Source: Bacteroidota bacterium
Lineage (GTDB): Bacteria > Bacteroidota > Bacteroidia > Bacteroidales > WCHB1-69
Reading direction: 5' to 3'
DNA: 9,892 nt
Assembly: GCA_023392945.1 (NCBI GenBank)
Contig: JAEWNB010000037.1
Coordinates: 1-9,892 of the forward strand
A program made the position numbers and the translations under genes. Below are positions 1 to 6,615 of the stretch, one piece after another. The number at the start of each line of letters is the position of its first letter. Position 1 is the first letter of the stretch. The notes below the pieces were generated by a model, which saw only the letters and a program-made list of their open reading frames with translations, had not been told where the DNA came from and did no database searches.

Positions 1-56
1 AATGCCACTTTTGATTTAAAAGCGGAGCTAAACTTTCTTCTTGACTTCTTTTCCAT
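1..56 (-). CDS. IS3-family transposase OrfA, N-terminus only (cut by window edge)
   Basis: Read on the minus strand from the ATG at 56-54, the sequence encodes MEKKSRRKFSSAFKSKVA and leaves the window still open. This basic opening, with KxRRKFSxxFKxKVA, is the typical start of OrfA, the small helix-turn-helix DNA-binding subunit of IS3-family transposases. In that family OrfA is usually joined by programmed frameshifting to the DDE-domain OrfB, which would lie to the left of this window. Only 18 residues are visible, so intactness of the element cannot be judged. Identification rests on family recall of this N-terminal signature; the orientation means the insertion sequence points away from the lipoprotein gene at 228. 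Confidence 0.72.
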   Translation of the reverse strand, partial: MEKKSRRKFSSAFKSKVA

Positions 57-122
57 AAGACAACTTTTTTAAATTTTTTATACGTTAACTTTTAATTTTT
101 GTTGCCCTAATAAAGGGATCCA
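1..122 (-). mobile_element. End of an IS3-family insertion sequence (boundary tentative)
   Basis: The partial OrfA at 1-56 places the 5' end of an IS3-type element within about the next 100 bases. IS3-family ends begin with TG. On the minus strand a candidate terminus starts at 122 (TGGATCCC, 122 to 115) and runs into GGGCAAC. The same segment has a CCCT/AGGG mini-inverted repeat at 105-117. The other end of the element lies outside the window, so neither the inverted repeat nor the target duplication can be matched. Another boundary, for example around 130-142, is possible. Confidence 0.4.
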
Positions 123-227
123 TTATATATTGTTACAACACCAAATTTGAGGGGATTATACTACAGAAAACCTTGAAAAAATATTGAAACATTAATAGAT
201 GAGTAAAAATTAAAATATATAATCAAT

Positions 228-881
228 ATGAAAAGACTATTATTTTTATTAATCATATTTATTATGTTTTTCCAATCTTGTAAAAATGTAAAAACAAATG
301 ATAATGCTATAATAGGTGATACAGTTGTTTTGAATAAAAAGAATAACCTAAATAATAATATTCTATTGGAAAACAATGAATTTTCAAATTACTTAAAAAG
401 TTTTAGTTATGCAACTTTACCTGTTGTTATTAAAGGATGTTCAATAAATGTTGATAAATTAGTTGAATTTCAAGCAAATGAATCGAGAAAGTTTAATAAG
501 GATTACTCATATGCATATTGTAGAATTCCTACTAATGGGAATTATATTGCTGCCATTACCTTAGGTGTTGCTGATTGTTACTTGCCAGTATTAAGAACAT
601 ACACACTAAAAGGTGAAATAATTGATGAAAAAGTTCTTTCTATTGGTTATGGGGAAATAGATTGTGGTGAACATACAGAGGATTATATGATACTTGAAAA
701 AGATTATAAGATTTATATTTCTGATACTATAAATAGCTGTGAATGTGATAGCTCATTTAATGTGATAAAAGAAACATGTAAACAATATGTGATTTTTAAA
801 AAGGGAAGTTTATTACCTGATGGAAAGATTGAATTAACAAAAGAAATTCGAAAGAATTTAAAGAAAGAAACTATCCACTAA
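228..881 (+). CDS. Cysteine-rich lipoprotein of unknown function
   Basis: The 217-aa product opens with a signal peptide, KR followed by a hydrophobic stretch, ending in the lipobox-like FFQSC, so Cys18 is the probable lipidation site and the mature protein is predicted to be membrane-anchored. An Asn/Lys-rich linker (about residues 20-55) precedes a compact domain that contains seven further cysteines, including a CxC pair near residue 175, an even number if one stays free or pairs between chains. I do not recognise the family. No convincing TAnnTTTG promoter precedes it, and the leader is pure AT-rich sequence, as is common in Bacteroidota. It lies between an IS end and an RHS-type cassette, a position where immunity or cargo proteins often sit, but nothing in the sequence proves such a role. 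A much more AT-rich composition than the genes after 2600 suggests acquisition by transfer. Confidence 0.8.
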   Translation: MKRLLFLLIIFIMFFQSCKNVKTNDNAIIGDTVVLNKKNNLNNNILLENNEFSNYLKSFSYATLPVVIKGCSINVDKLVEFQANESRKFNKDYSYAYCRIPTNGNYIAAITLGVADCYLPVLRTYTLKGEIIDEKVLSIGYGEIDCGEHTEDYMILEKDYKIYISDTINSCECDSSFNVIKETCKQYVIFKKGSLLPDGKIELTKEIRKNLKKETIH

Positions 882-892
882 TTTTTTATCCC

Positions 893-968
893 AAATAATC
901 CCAAAACATTTCCTACCTTTGCCTCCTAATAACCAAATCCGCTATGGGTTGCCTGAAAATGAATCTCT
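893..968 (+). repeat. 76-bp perfect direct repeat, copy 1 (promoter, leader and start codons)
   Basis: This segment is identical to 1997-2072 at all 76 positions. It includes a -7 box (TACCTTTG, 914-921), a 22-base leader, the ATG at 944 and the first eight codons, MGCLKMNL. Identity stops inside the coding sequence: codon 9 is TAT here and TCT in the other copy, after which the two genes are unrelated. Confidence 0.97.
914..921 (+). promoter_or_regulatory. Bacteroidota-type -7 promoter box for the gene at 944
   Basis: TACCTTTG matches the TAnnTTTG element recognised by the primary sigma factor of Bacteroidota and is followed by C, as in the other boxes in this window. Initiation would fall near 928, leaving a leader of roughly 16 bases. 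No clear TTG -33 element is seen at the usual distance upstream. Confidence 0.65.
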
Positions 969-1252
969 ATTCGCCTGTTTACGATAACAAAGGGAACTAC
1001 AAAGAAGCTACAATCACCCTATATGAGAATGCTATAGCCCAATATAAAGGAAGATTTAATTATCAAGATAATAAAATATTCGATCTAAGTAATGCTATGG
1101 TTAGTGTATTTGCTCATGAAGGGGAGCATTGTCTAAATAAAGGGGATATTAATGCAATTCGACATCGGCAAGAAGGGGGGCAGAACTCAAGGAATATAGA
1201 AAGAAATGCATTAAGAGTGCAGAATAGGGTATTAAGAGAAATATATAAATAA
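944..1252 (+). CDS. Orphan RHS-type toxin tip with HExxH zincin motif
   Basis: This 102-aa protein begins with MGCLKMNL, a leader I associate with short orphan RHS-related genes of Bacteroidota. After a segment with ITLYENAIAQY comes VFAHEGEHCLN: H58-E59-x-x-H62 is a zinc-metallopeptidase signature. E86 in the following IERNAL helix is well placed as a third, gluzincin-type ligand, so the visible active-site residues are all present. Comparable HExxH domains occur at the variable C-terminal tips of RHS/polymorphic toxins. There is no signal peptide and no RHS wall, so on its own it is probably a detached tip, either a remnant or a donor module for recombination. The next gene starts 8 bp after the stop, suggesting cotranscription. 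The start is supported by the upstream -7 box and by the shared leader codons of the second copy. Confidence 0.68.
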   Translation: MGCLKMNLYSPVYDNKGNYKEATITLYENAIAQYKGRFNYQDNKIFDLSNAMVSVFAHEGEHCLNKGDINAIRHRQEGGQNSRNIERNALRVQNRVLREIYK

Positions 1253-1260
1253 TAAAAGCT

Positions 1261-1866
1261 ATGAAAAATATCTTTTGTATTGCTTTTTTATTTTTCTTTT
1301 TGTTAAATGGGTACTCTCAAAAAGATTATGCTACTTTAAATCAAACAGATACAATATATGATAGGGAAGTGGTATTAAAACATATCTTTAAAAGATTCAA
1401 TAAAATGAATAGCTATTATTCAATTCCATATAGGTGCAGTTATAAAACATTAAGACTTCCTTTCTTTATTTATGATTTAACAGATACCTTGAATTTACTT
1501 TCAAATAATGATAGTATTGAATTTCTAAATAGGCATATATATCACATAGGAGCATTTAATGCATATTGTAAAGTATCAATAATCATGATTTTATTTAATG
1601 GGAAACTCTATTTTTTTGAAGGATTGAATTGTTCCAAGAAAATTCATAAAATAGAAGATGTTTTATATTGGATAGAAAATAATTATAAGGAAAAGTTAGA
1701 AGAAAATGAGATAAAAAGAATTGTTAATTATCAAAATTATCATAAAAGTTTTGCTTCTGATATTCAAGGTAGTAAACCAATATGTGAAGCTTCAAAATGC
1801 AATAAAAGAAAAGCGAGTGATAAGATAATAAAACCAATAGAAATAGATTTGATGAAAAAAAATTAG
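1261..1866 (+). CDS. Exported protein of unknown function; candidate immunity partner
   Basis: The 201-aa product has a clear signal peptide (MKNIF, then a Phe/Leu-rich core, with a probable cleavage site at GYS-Q around residue 19) and no further membrane segment, lipobox or T9SS sorting domain. A periplasmic location is therefore most likely. The mature part is rich in Tyr, Ile, Asn and Lys, and ends in a basic tail with two closely spaced cysteines (ICEASKC). I do not recognise a family. It begins 8 bp after the stop of the HExxH tip gene and has no promoter of its own, so the two genes are probably cotranscribed. In polymorphic toxin loci that position normally belongs to the cognate immunity gene, and an exported immunity protein would suit a toxin acting in the periplasm. 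This role is inferred from position only. Confidence 0.72.
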   Translation: MKNIFCIAFLFFFLLNGYSQKDYATLNQTDTIYDREVVLKHIFKRFNKMNSYYSIPYRCSYKTLRLPFFIYDLTDTLNLLSNNDSIEFLNRHIYHIGAFNAYCKVSIIMILFNGKLYFFEGLNCSKKIHKIEDVLYWIENNYKEKLEENEIKRIVNYQNYHKSFASDIQGSKPICEASKCNKRKASDKIIKPIEIDLMKKN

Positions 1867-1996
1867 TACTATAACTAATGATGCTATATTCCAAACAGCC
1901 CGTTTTCTCTCTTTTTGCCATATACGCATCTTTCAACAACATTTTCCAATTTCTTAAGGCGATGATTTATTTTATCTAATTATTTATCCTAAAATG

Positions 1997-2072
1997 AAAT
2001 AATCCCAAAACATTTCCTACCTTTGCCTCCTAATAACCAAATCCGCTATGGGTTGCCTGAAAATGAATCTCT
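1997..2072 (+). repeat. 76-bp perfect direct repeat, copy 2 (promoter, leader and start codons)
   Basis: Identical to 893-968, offset by 1104 bases. It again supplies the -7 box (TACCTTTG, 2018-2025), the leader, the ATG at 2048 and codons for MGCLKMNL. The absence of any mismatch, although the flanks are unrelated, implies recent duplication or gene conversion. Confidence 0.97.
2018..2025 (+). promoter_or_regulatory. Bacteroidota-type -7 promoter box for the gene at 2048
   Basis: TACCTTTG followed by C, identical in sequence and in distance from the start codon to the box at 914-921. Probable initiation is near 2032, giving a short leader. Confidence 0.65.
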
Positions 2073-2230
2073 CTTCTGAAAATAAATTACCAAGAATTAG
2101 CTTTGGCGAGGATCAGATTGACCGGCGCCTCACCGGCCTCAACTCCCGCTATACCTTCTCCGCCAGAGAAAAAGATAAAGGATTTGTATTAAAAAGAAAT
2201 TTTGCATCAGGAGGGGTTGAAATTGTGTAA
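2048..2230 (+). pseudogene. Truncated orphan RHS core fragment
   Basis: The 60-aa frame begins MGCLKMNL and then, after a polar stretch, contains LNSRYTFSAREKD (about residues 31-43). That matches the conserved motif RYTFSAKEKD that in Bacteroidota RHS proteins leads directly into the core YxYFGARYY...DPL segment. Here the core segment is absent: after SAREKD the frame continues with KGFVLKRNF and stops 17 residues later. The DNA also shifts at about 2177, from relatively GC-rich (around 2100-2170) to AT-rich, consistent with a deletion or recombination joint. I read it as a remnant whose RHS core and variable tip were lost. It may still be translated, since the promoter and start are intact. 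The next gene starts 31 bp downstream and probably shares its transcript. Confidence 0.62.
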
Positions 2231-2261
2231 ACCAAAGTATGAACATTAAAAAATTAAAAAT

Positions 2262-2570
2262 ATGAGCAAACAAGTTTACACCCCCAAAGGAACATTCTCG
2301 GAAATGAGAAAAGTTAACGGAATAAAAGTGGTATTAGCCGGAGATAAGTTCGGTATTACTATTTTTGACTCTATGGAAACCGGCAAAGCAAAGTTTGGCA
2401 TTGAAGGTGATGTCAGAACACCCGAAGATTTAGTAAAGGCAGTTAATATAAACTTTCGGGTTAGTGATACAGACGCAAAGGCATATCTTGCTACCCAAGA
2501 AGAAATAGTTGAATACTCAAAACAAGGGAACAATCCAGACCCTTCCGGTAAGTTTATAGGATTCAATTAG
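2262..2570 (+). CDS. Small cytoplasmic protein of unknown function (102 aa)
   Basis: The product has no signal peptide, membrane segment or cysteine. It looks like a compact soluble alpha/beta domain: strand-like segments in the first half (GIKVVLAGDKFGITIF), a likely helix around PEDLVKAVN, and a polar tail containing NNPDPSGKFIGFN. I do not recognise the family. The start follows an A-rich leader (AAAAAATTAAAAAT) typical of Bacteroidota translation initiation. It lies 31 bp after the RHS core remnant, with no promoter of its own, and is closed by a terminator whose loop contains its stop codon. The location, at the tail of an RHS-type unit, is where an immunity gene would sit, but the matching toxin tip is missing, so it could be an orphan immunity gene or unrelated cargo. 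Confidence 0.68.
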   Translation: MSKQVYTPKGTFSEMRKVNGIKVVLAGDKFGITIFDSMETGKAKFGIEGDVRTPEDLVKAVNINFRVSDTDAKAYLATQEEIVEYSKQGNNPDPSGKFIGFN

Positions 2571-2590
2571 TTCTTTATTGAATTTTTTTC
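2561..2590 (+). terminator. Intrinsic terminator overlapping the stop of the 2262 gene
   Basis: ATTCAAT (2561-2567) pairs perfectly with ATTGAAT (2577-2583) across a nine-base loop, followed directly by six T. The TAG stop codon (2568-2570) is inside the loop. The stem is short and AT-rich, but the layout is canonical and it separates the RHS-derived unit from the large surface-protein gene. Confidence 0.62.
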
Positions 2591-2613
2591 CTTTCTTAAC
2601 CTTATTTATGTAA

Positions 2614-2639
2614 TTTGTTGCATTTTATTCTTATTTTTG
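2614..2639 (+). promoter_or_regulatory. Promoter of the large T9SS surface-protein gene
   Basis: The -7 box TATTTTTG lies at 2632-2639 and is followed by C. A TTTGTTG element at 2614-2620 could act as the -33 element, although its spacing is a little short. Transcription would start near 2646, which places the in-frame TTG codons at 2615-2620 inside the promoter and favours the ATG at 2660 as the true start. Confidence 0.55.
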
Positions 2640-2659
2640 CCCCCTTTTTAAGAGTGAGA

Positions 2660-5600
2660 ATGAAATTTAGACGGGAGCTGTTGTTTATTTTCTTTATTAT
2701 CAACATTATAAATGCAGATTGTCAAACATTTACAATGTCCGGAAATTCCATTACCACTTGTTCGGGAACATGGTATGACCCGGGTGGAAATTCCAATTAT
2801 TCGAATAATCAAGATATTACACAAACAATATATTCCTCGGGGAATCATTTTTCCATCAATTTTTCTGCCTTTTCTCTTGCCACCGGAGATTTTCTTTATA
2901 TTTATGATGGGAATTCTATTTCTTCTCCTTTGCTTTCGACCAGAACCGGAAATACGCTGCCTCCTGAGATAATCTCTTCCGGAAATAGTTTGACTTTTAG
3001 ATTTGTATCAAATTCATCCGGAGTAAGTTCGGGATGGAGTGCCACCATTTCTTGTTCTTCTTGTATTGCGGTTTCCCAATTGCCCGGTTCTCCTTGCGGT
3101 TCAGATGGCGCAAATCCTTTCTGTACGGACGAAAATCCCTTTATATCCTATCCATCCGGCACTTCCGGAAATGCAAATACTTTTTTTACCGGTGGGACAC
3201 CTTATGGTTGTTTATATTCAGCACCCCGTCCTGCATGGTATTATATGCGAATCAATGACCCTGGCGATTTGCTGATATTCATTCAGCAAATTTCTGTAAA
3301 CGGGTACGGAATTGATGTCGATTTTGCCTGTTGGGGACCTTTTATTGCCGCCAATCAAACTGATTTTATGGATTTCCTTTGTTGCAGATATTATGACTTT
3401 ACTACTACCTATCATTCAAGTCATCGTCCAACAGATGGAGATCATACCAGTAGTATGGGCGGCTATCCGATTGGAAATTTGGTAGATTGCAGTTATTCGG
3501 GAGAACCCACAGAATGGTGTTATATACCCAATGCACAACAGGGAGAGTTCTATTTGCTACTGATTACCAATTATAACGGAGGAAACGGGACTATCACTTT
3601 CAATGCCGTTTCTTCTTCATCCTCAACGACAGATTGTAGTTTACTTGCACAGGCGAGTAATAACGGACCTCTTTGTGAAGGGGCAACATTGGAACTCATG
3701 TCCAATACTTCTGTTGCCGGAGCAACCTATCAGTGGAGTGGCCCGAACGGGTGGAGCTCATCGCTTCAAAATCCTGTTATTTTGAATGTTACAACTTCAA
3801 TGTCAGGAGTATATACTTTAATTATGAGCAACAGTACCTCTTCTGATACTGCCCAAACCAATGTGGTTATCAATACTATTCCGGAGATTTCGGTAACTCC
3901 CGATAATGCAGTTTTATGTCGGGGAGAAAATGTAACTTTCTCTGCCGCCGGAGCTGCTTCCTATCGCTGGAGTCACAACCTCGGTACCGCATCAACAGTT
4001 AACGTAACTCCTACGGTTAACACAACCTATACTGTCACTGGGAGCAATGGAAATTGTTCCGCTTCAGTAAGTTTGGTTGTTACCGTAAATCCATTGCCAG
4101 TAATGAATGTGTCAGTCTCTTCATCGACGATTTGCCAAGGAGATTCGGCACTTCTTATTGCTTCGGGTGCAAATGACTATATTTGGAGTACCGGAGAAAG
4201 CGAAAATTCTGTCACGGTATTTCCTACTGAAACCTCAACCTATCATGTTACAGGAACTTCAACTTCCGGATGTACTGCCTCTGTTGCAAGAACTATTACC
4301 CTTTTGCCATCTATGGAAGCTTCGATAAGTGGCAATAATTTTATTTGTTATGGGCAATCTACTATTTTAACAGCTTCCGCTAGTGGAAGTTACAGGTGGA
4401 ATACCGGAGAAACAGACTCTTCTATTACCATTCACCCTGATATTAGTACCTCTTATTCAGTAACTGTTACTTCTTCAAATGGTTGTGCTAAAATAGGATC
4501 AATTCAGGTGGTGGTGAATCCATTGCCGGAAGTCAATATTCAGTTACCTAATTATGAGATTTGTCCGAATTTGTTTCAAGAGAGGATCACTGCTTCTGTT
4601 TTAGGGGGCACTCCCAACTATCACTTTCTCTGGACCGGGAACGGACTACAGAATTCTGATAATGATACGGTTGCTCTTTTATTTAATGCTGAAAATTGTA
4701 ATTATCAGACCGATATTTCAGTAATAGTTACTGACCAAAACAATTGTGTAGCAGGTGATACTGTTTTACTGATTCTAAGGGATACGTTACTACCGGTAAT
4801 TACCGGAACAATATTGTCGCACCCGGCCGATGTTGTGAGCGCTCAGTATCTTGTTCCGGATCTCAGAGATGACGTTCGGTTACTTTCTTCGGATAACTGT
4901 ACAACTCAAGAAGCACTAATTATCTCCCAGAATCCGGAGGCTGGTACACCGGCTGTGCAAAATGGTGTAGTCACTATTACGGTCAGTGATGAATGTCATA
5001 ATATTGTTTCATTGAATGTTCCGATTGTTGTGCCCGATAATTTGACCTGCTCGATTTTGGTTTTTTCACATGTTACCTGTTTCGGGGAAAATAATGGCAC
5101 AGCAACTTTGTCTGTTCAAGGGGGAACGCCACCCTATACCTATCAATGGGACACTGATCCTATACAAAACGGAAACTCTGCCGTCAATCTTGCTGCCGGT
5201 CAATATCATGTTACAGTATCAGATTATAATAATTTTCAGACTTCTACTAATGTGGTTATTTCGCAGCCTGCTGATTTGGTAGTCAGTGGTACCAAAACTG
5301 ATGCAACATGTAATTTGCCGAATGGCTCCATAGACCTGACAGTAACAGGGGGCACCATTCCTTATCAATTTCTTTGGAGCAACAATGCCACAACTTCTGA
5401 TATTAGTAATCTCAATGAAAATGAATATTCTGTCGTAATATCTGATGCAAATAACTGTATTATAACCTATCGTGATTCTGTAATTGGAAAACCATTCCCT
5501 CAACTCTTTCTTGATCGTTTAGTTAATGAAACCTGCAATCTTTCAAATGCTTCCATAAAAGTTTTTCTCGAAGGAGGTACTGATCCTGTAAATTATCTTT

Positions 5601-6475
5601 GGTCAAACGGGAATAGCAATAGTGATTATTTAGCCGGAATTTCTGAGGGGAATTATGTAGTATCGGTCGAAGATGCTGACGGCTGCTTTGATTCTCTGGC
5701 ACTTTACGTTTCAAATTCTATTCCTCAAATTTCCACTCAAGAGATTTCTCCCTCGCACTGTGATCGGGATGATGGTTGGATAATTTTGGATATTTCAGGG
5801 GGAAGCGGAATTTATAATATTGAGTGGAATACTATTCAGTTTCATGAAAACACAAGAGGATATAATCTTGCTCCGGGAAACTATTCCATAACGGTAAATG
5901 ATTCAATTTGCGAAGTGGACTATAGTTTCAGAATTGATGAAATTGCAGGACCGACAGCCTGCTTCACCGTCAGCAAAGAAAACAATATTTTGGAAAATAG
6001 TCCTGTGGATTTTAGAGATTGCTCACAGATGGCCAATTCTTGGTTTTGGGATTTTGGAGATGGGAGTTTTTCAAATTCTCAGTTCCTGAGTCACTCATTC
6101 TCCGAAGCAGGTCGTTACAGGGTAATGTTGACTGTTTCTAATGAATTTGATTGCCTTGATTCAACGGAAATGCAATTAATTGTGAATGAGTCTTCTATAA
6201 TTTATGTTCCAAATGCTTTCACACCTAATGGCAATGGAATCAATGATCTTTTCAAACCGGTATTGACCTATGTCTCATCGGAGGATTATTTGATGCAAAT
6301 TTATGACAGATGGGGAAATGTGGTTTTTACTACAACAGATATCGATCAAGGGTGGGATGGAACCTATAATGGAAAACTCTTATCTGTTTCTTCAGTTCTT
6401 CACTATGTTATTTTTTATAAAGATGTTGCCGGAAAATCTTTTATGAAGAAAGGTTATGTAACGTTGATCCCTTAA
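2660..6475 (+). CDS. Large secreted surface protein: CUB, Ig-like, SprB-like, PKD and T9SS type B sorting domain
   Basis: The start is taken at ATG 2660, giving 1271 aa and a normal signal peptide (MKFRRELLFIFFI, cleavage near ADC-Q at about residue 21); a longer frame from TTG 2615 would begin inside the promoter. Visible modules in order: CUB domain (about 22-130); a Cys-rich domain seen in Bacteroidota surface proteins, with VDFACWGPF and CYIPNAQQGEFYLLLITNY (135-325); an Ig-like domain (327-405); three tandem modules of about 72 aa whose first cysteines are C420, C492 and C563; an Ig-like unit (about 620-705); an HYR-like module with SSDNCT and VTITVSDECHN (705-798); four SprB-like repeats (C807, C884, C959, C1034, spaced 75-77); PKD with WFWDFGDGS (about 1108-1180); and the sorting domain from YVPNAFTPNGNGINDLF (1182) to the end. 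The protein should cross the inner membrane by Sec and the outer membrane by the T9SS, ending secreted or surface-attached. A role in adhesion or gliding is plausible, but the sequence shows no enzymatic domain or defined ligand. Confidence 0.93.
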   Translation: MKFRRELLFIFFIINIINADCQTFTMSGNSITTCSGTWYDPGGNSNYSNNQDITQTIYSSGNHFSINFSAFSLATGDFLYIYDGNSISSPLLSTRTGNTLPPEIISSGNSLTFRFVSNSSGVSSGWSATISCSSCIAVSQLPGSPCGSDGANPFCTDENPFISYPSGTSGNANTFFTGGTPYGCLYSAPRPAWYYMRINDPGDLLIFIQQISVNGYGIDVDFACWGPFIAANQTDFMDFLCCRYYDFTTTYHSSHRPTDGDHTSSMGGYPIGNLVDCSYSGEPTEWCYIPNAQQGEFYLLLITNYNGGNGTITFNAVSSSSSTTDCSLLAQASNNGPLCEGATLELMSNTSVAGATYQWSGPNGWSSSLQNPVILNVTTSMSGVYTLIMSNSTSSDTAQTNVVINTIPEISVTPDNAVLCRGENVTFSAAGAASYRWSHNLGTASTVNVTPTVNTTYTVTGSNGNCSASVSLVVTVNPLPVMNVSVSSSTICQGDSALLIASGANDYIWSTGESENSVTVFPTETSTYHVTGTSTSGCTASVARTITLLPSMEASISGNNFICYGQSTILTASASGSYRWNTGETDSSITIHPDISTSYSVTVTSSNGCAKIGSIQVVVNPLPEVNIQLPNYEICPNLFQERITASVLGGTPNYHFLWTGNGLQNSDNDTVALLFNAENCNYQTDISVIVTDQNNCVAGDTVLLILRDTLLPVITGTILSHPADVVSAQYLVPDLRDDVRLLSSDNCTTQEALIISQNPEAGTPAVQNGVVTITVSDECHNIVSLNVPIVVPDNLTCSILVFSHVTCFGENNGTATLSVQGGTPPYTYQWDTDPIQNGNSAVNLAAGQYHVTVSDYNNFQTSTNVVISQPADLVVSGTKTDATCNLPNGSIDLTVTGGTIPYQFLWSNNATTSDISNLNENEYSVVISDANNCIITYRDSVIGKPFPQLFLDRLVNETCNLSNASIKVFLEGGTDPVNYLWSNGNSNSDYLAGISEGNYVVSVEDADGCFDSLALYVSNSIPQISTQEISPSHCDRDDGWIILDISGGSGIYNIEWNTIQFHENTRGYNLAPGNYSITVNDSICEVDYSFRIDEIAGPTACFTVSKENNILENSPVDFRDCSQMANSWFWDFGDGSFSNSQFLSHSFSEAGRYRVMLTVSNEFDCLDSTEMQLIVNESSIIYVPNAFTPNGNGINDLFKPVLTYVSSEDYLMQIYDRWGNVVFTTTDIDQGWDGTYNGKLLSVSSVLHYVIFYKDVAGKSFMKKGYVTLIP

Positions 6476-6509
6476 TTTTTTTATTCTTAAATTTATATTA
6501 AAAAAACAC

Positions 6510-6517
6510 TATCTTTG
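6510..6517 (+). promoter_or_regulatory. -7 promoter box for the DUF2851 gene
   Basis: TATCTTTG followed by C matches TAnnTTTG. No TTG is visible at -33; that region is AT-only sequence. The predicted leader is about 90 bases, longer than others in the window, and contains a small inverted repeat (ACTAT-CAG-ATAGT, 6570-6582) of uncertain meaning. Confidence 0.55.
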
Positions 6518-6615
6518 CCGTTGCTCGGTGAGTGAATTTTCCTTTACTATTGGGCAAACTACCATAATAACTATCAGATAGTCGATGATGTATACTACTC
6601 CTAATCTCTTCTCCT

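Noticed and set aside
1..72. Plus-strand open frame reaching in from the left edge, ending at TAA 70-72.
   Set aside because: The antisense reading of the same bases gives a clear IS3 OrfA N-terminus, which explains the sequence better.
1862..1879. Hairpin ATTAGT/ACTAAT after the stop region of the 1261 gene as a terminator.
   Set aside because: The stem is only six AT-rich pairs and no T tract follows, so it does not qualify as an intrinsic terminator.
1884..1979. Minus-strand open stretch of 31 codons with protein-like content (includes RLKKLENVVERCVYGKKREN) between the exported-protein gene and repeat copy 2.
   Set aside because: It has no start codon, a stop directly upstream and no promoter. 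It could be the last scrap of a coiled-coil protein, but it is too short to call.
893..2072. The two 76-bp repeats as IS-type or transposon ends.
   Set aside because: They are direct, not inverted, contain a promoter and coding start, and no transposase lies between them.
2276..2566. Long minus-strand open frame (96 codons) opposite the 2262 gene.
   Set aside because: It is the antisense shadow of that gene, with no promoter or start context and no recognisable motif.
2615..2659. Upstream extension of the surface protein from a TTG codon.
   Set aside because: It would lie across the -7 box and add residues before an otherwise normal signal peptide that starts at ATG 2660.
3900..6000. CRISPR-like or satellite repeats within the surface-protein gene.
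   Set aside because: The periodicity is at protein level (Ig-like and SprB-like modules) with strongly diverged DNA.
6476..6506. T7-A ... T-A7 complementarity downstream of the large surface-protein gene as a terminator.
   Set aside because: It is a pure A/T stem with a long loop and no T tract after it; such pairing is expected by chance in AT-rich spacers.
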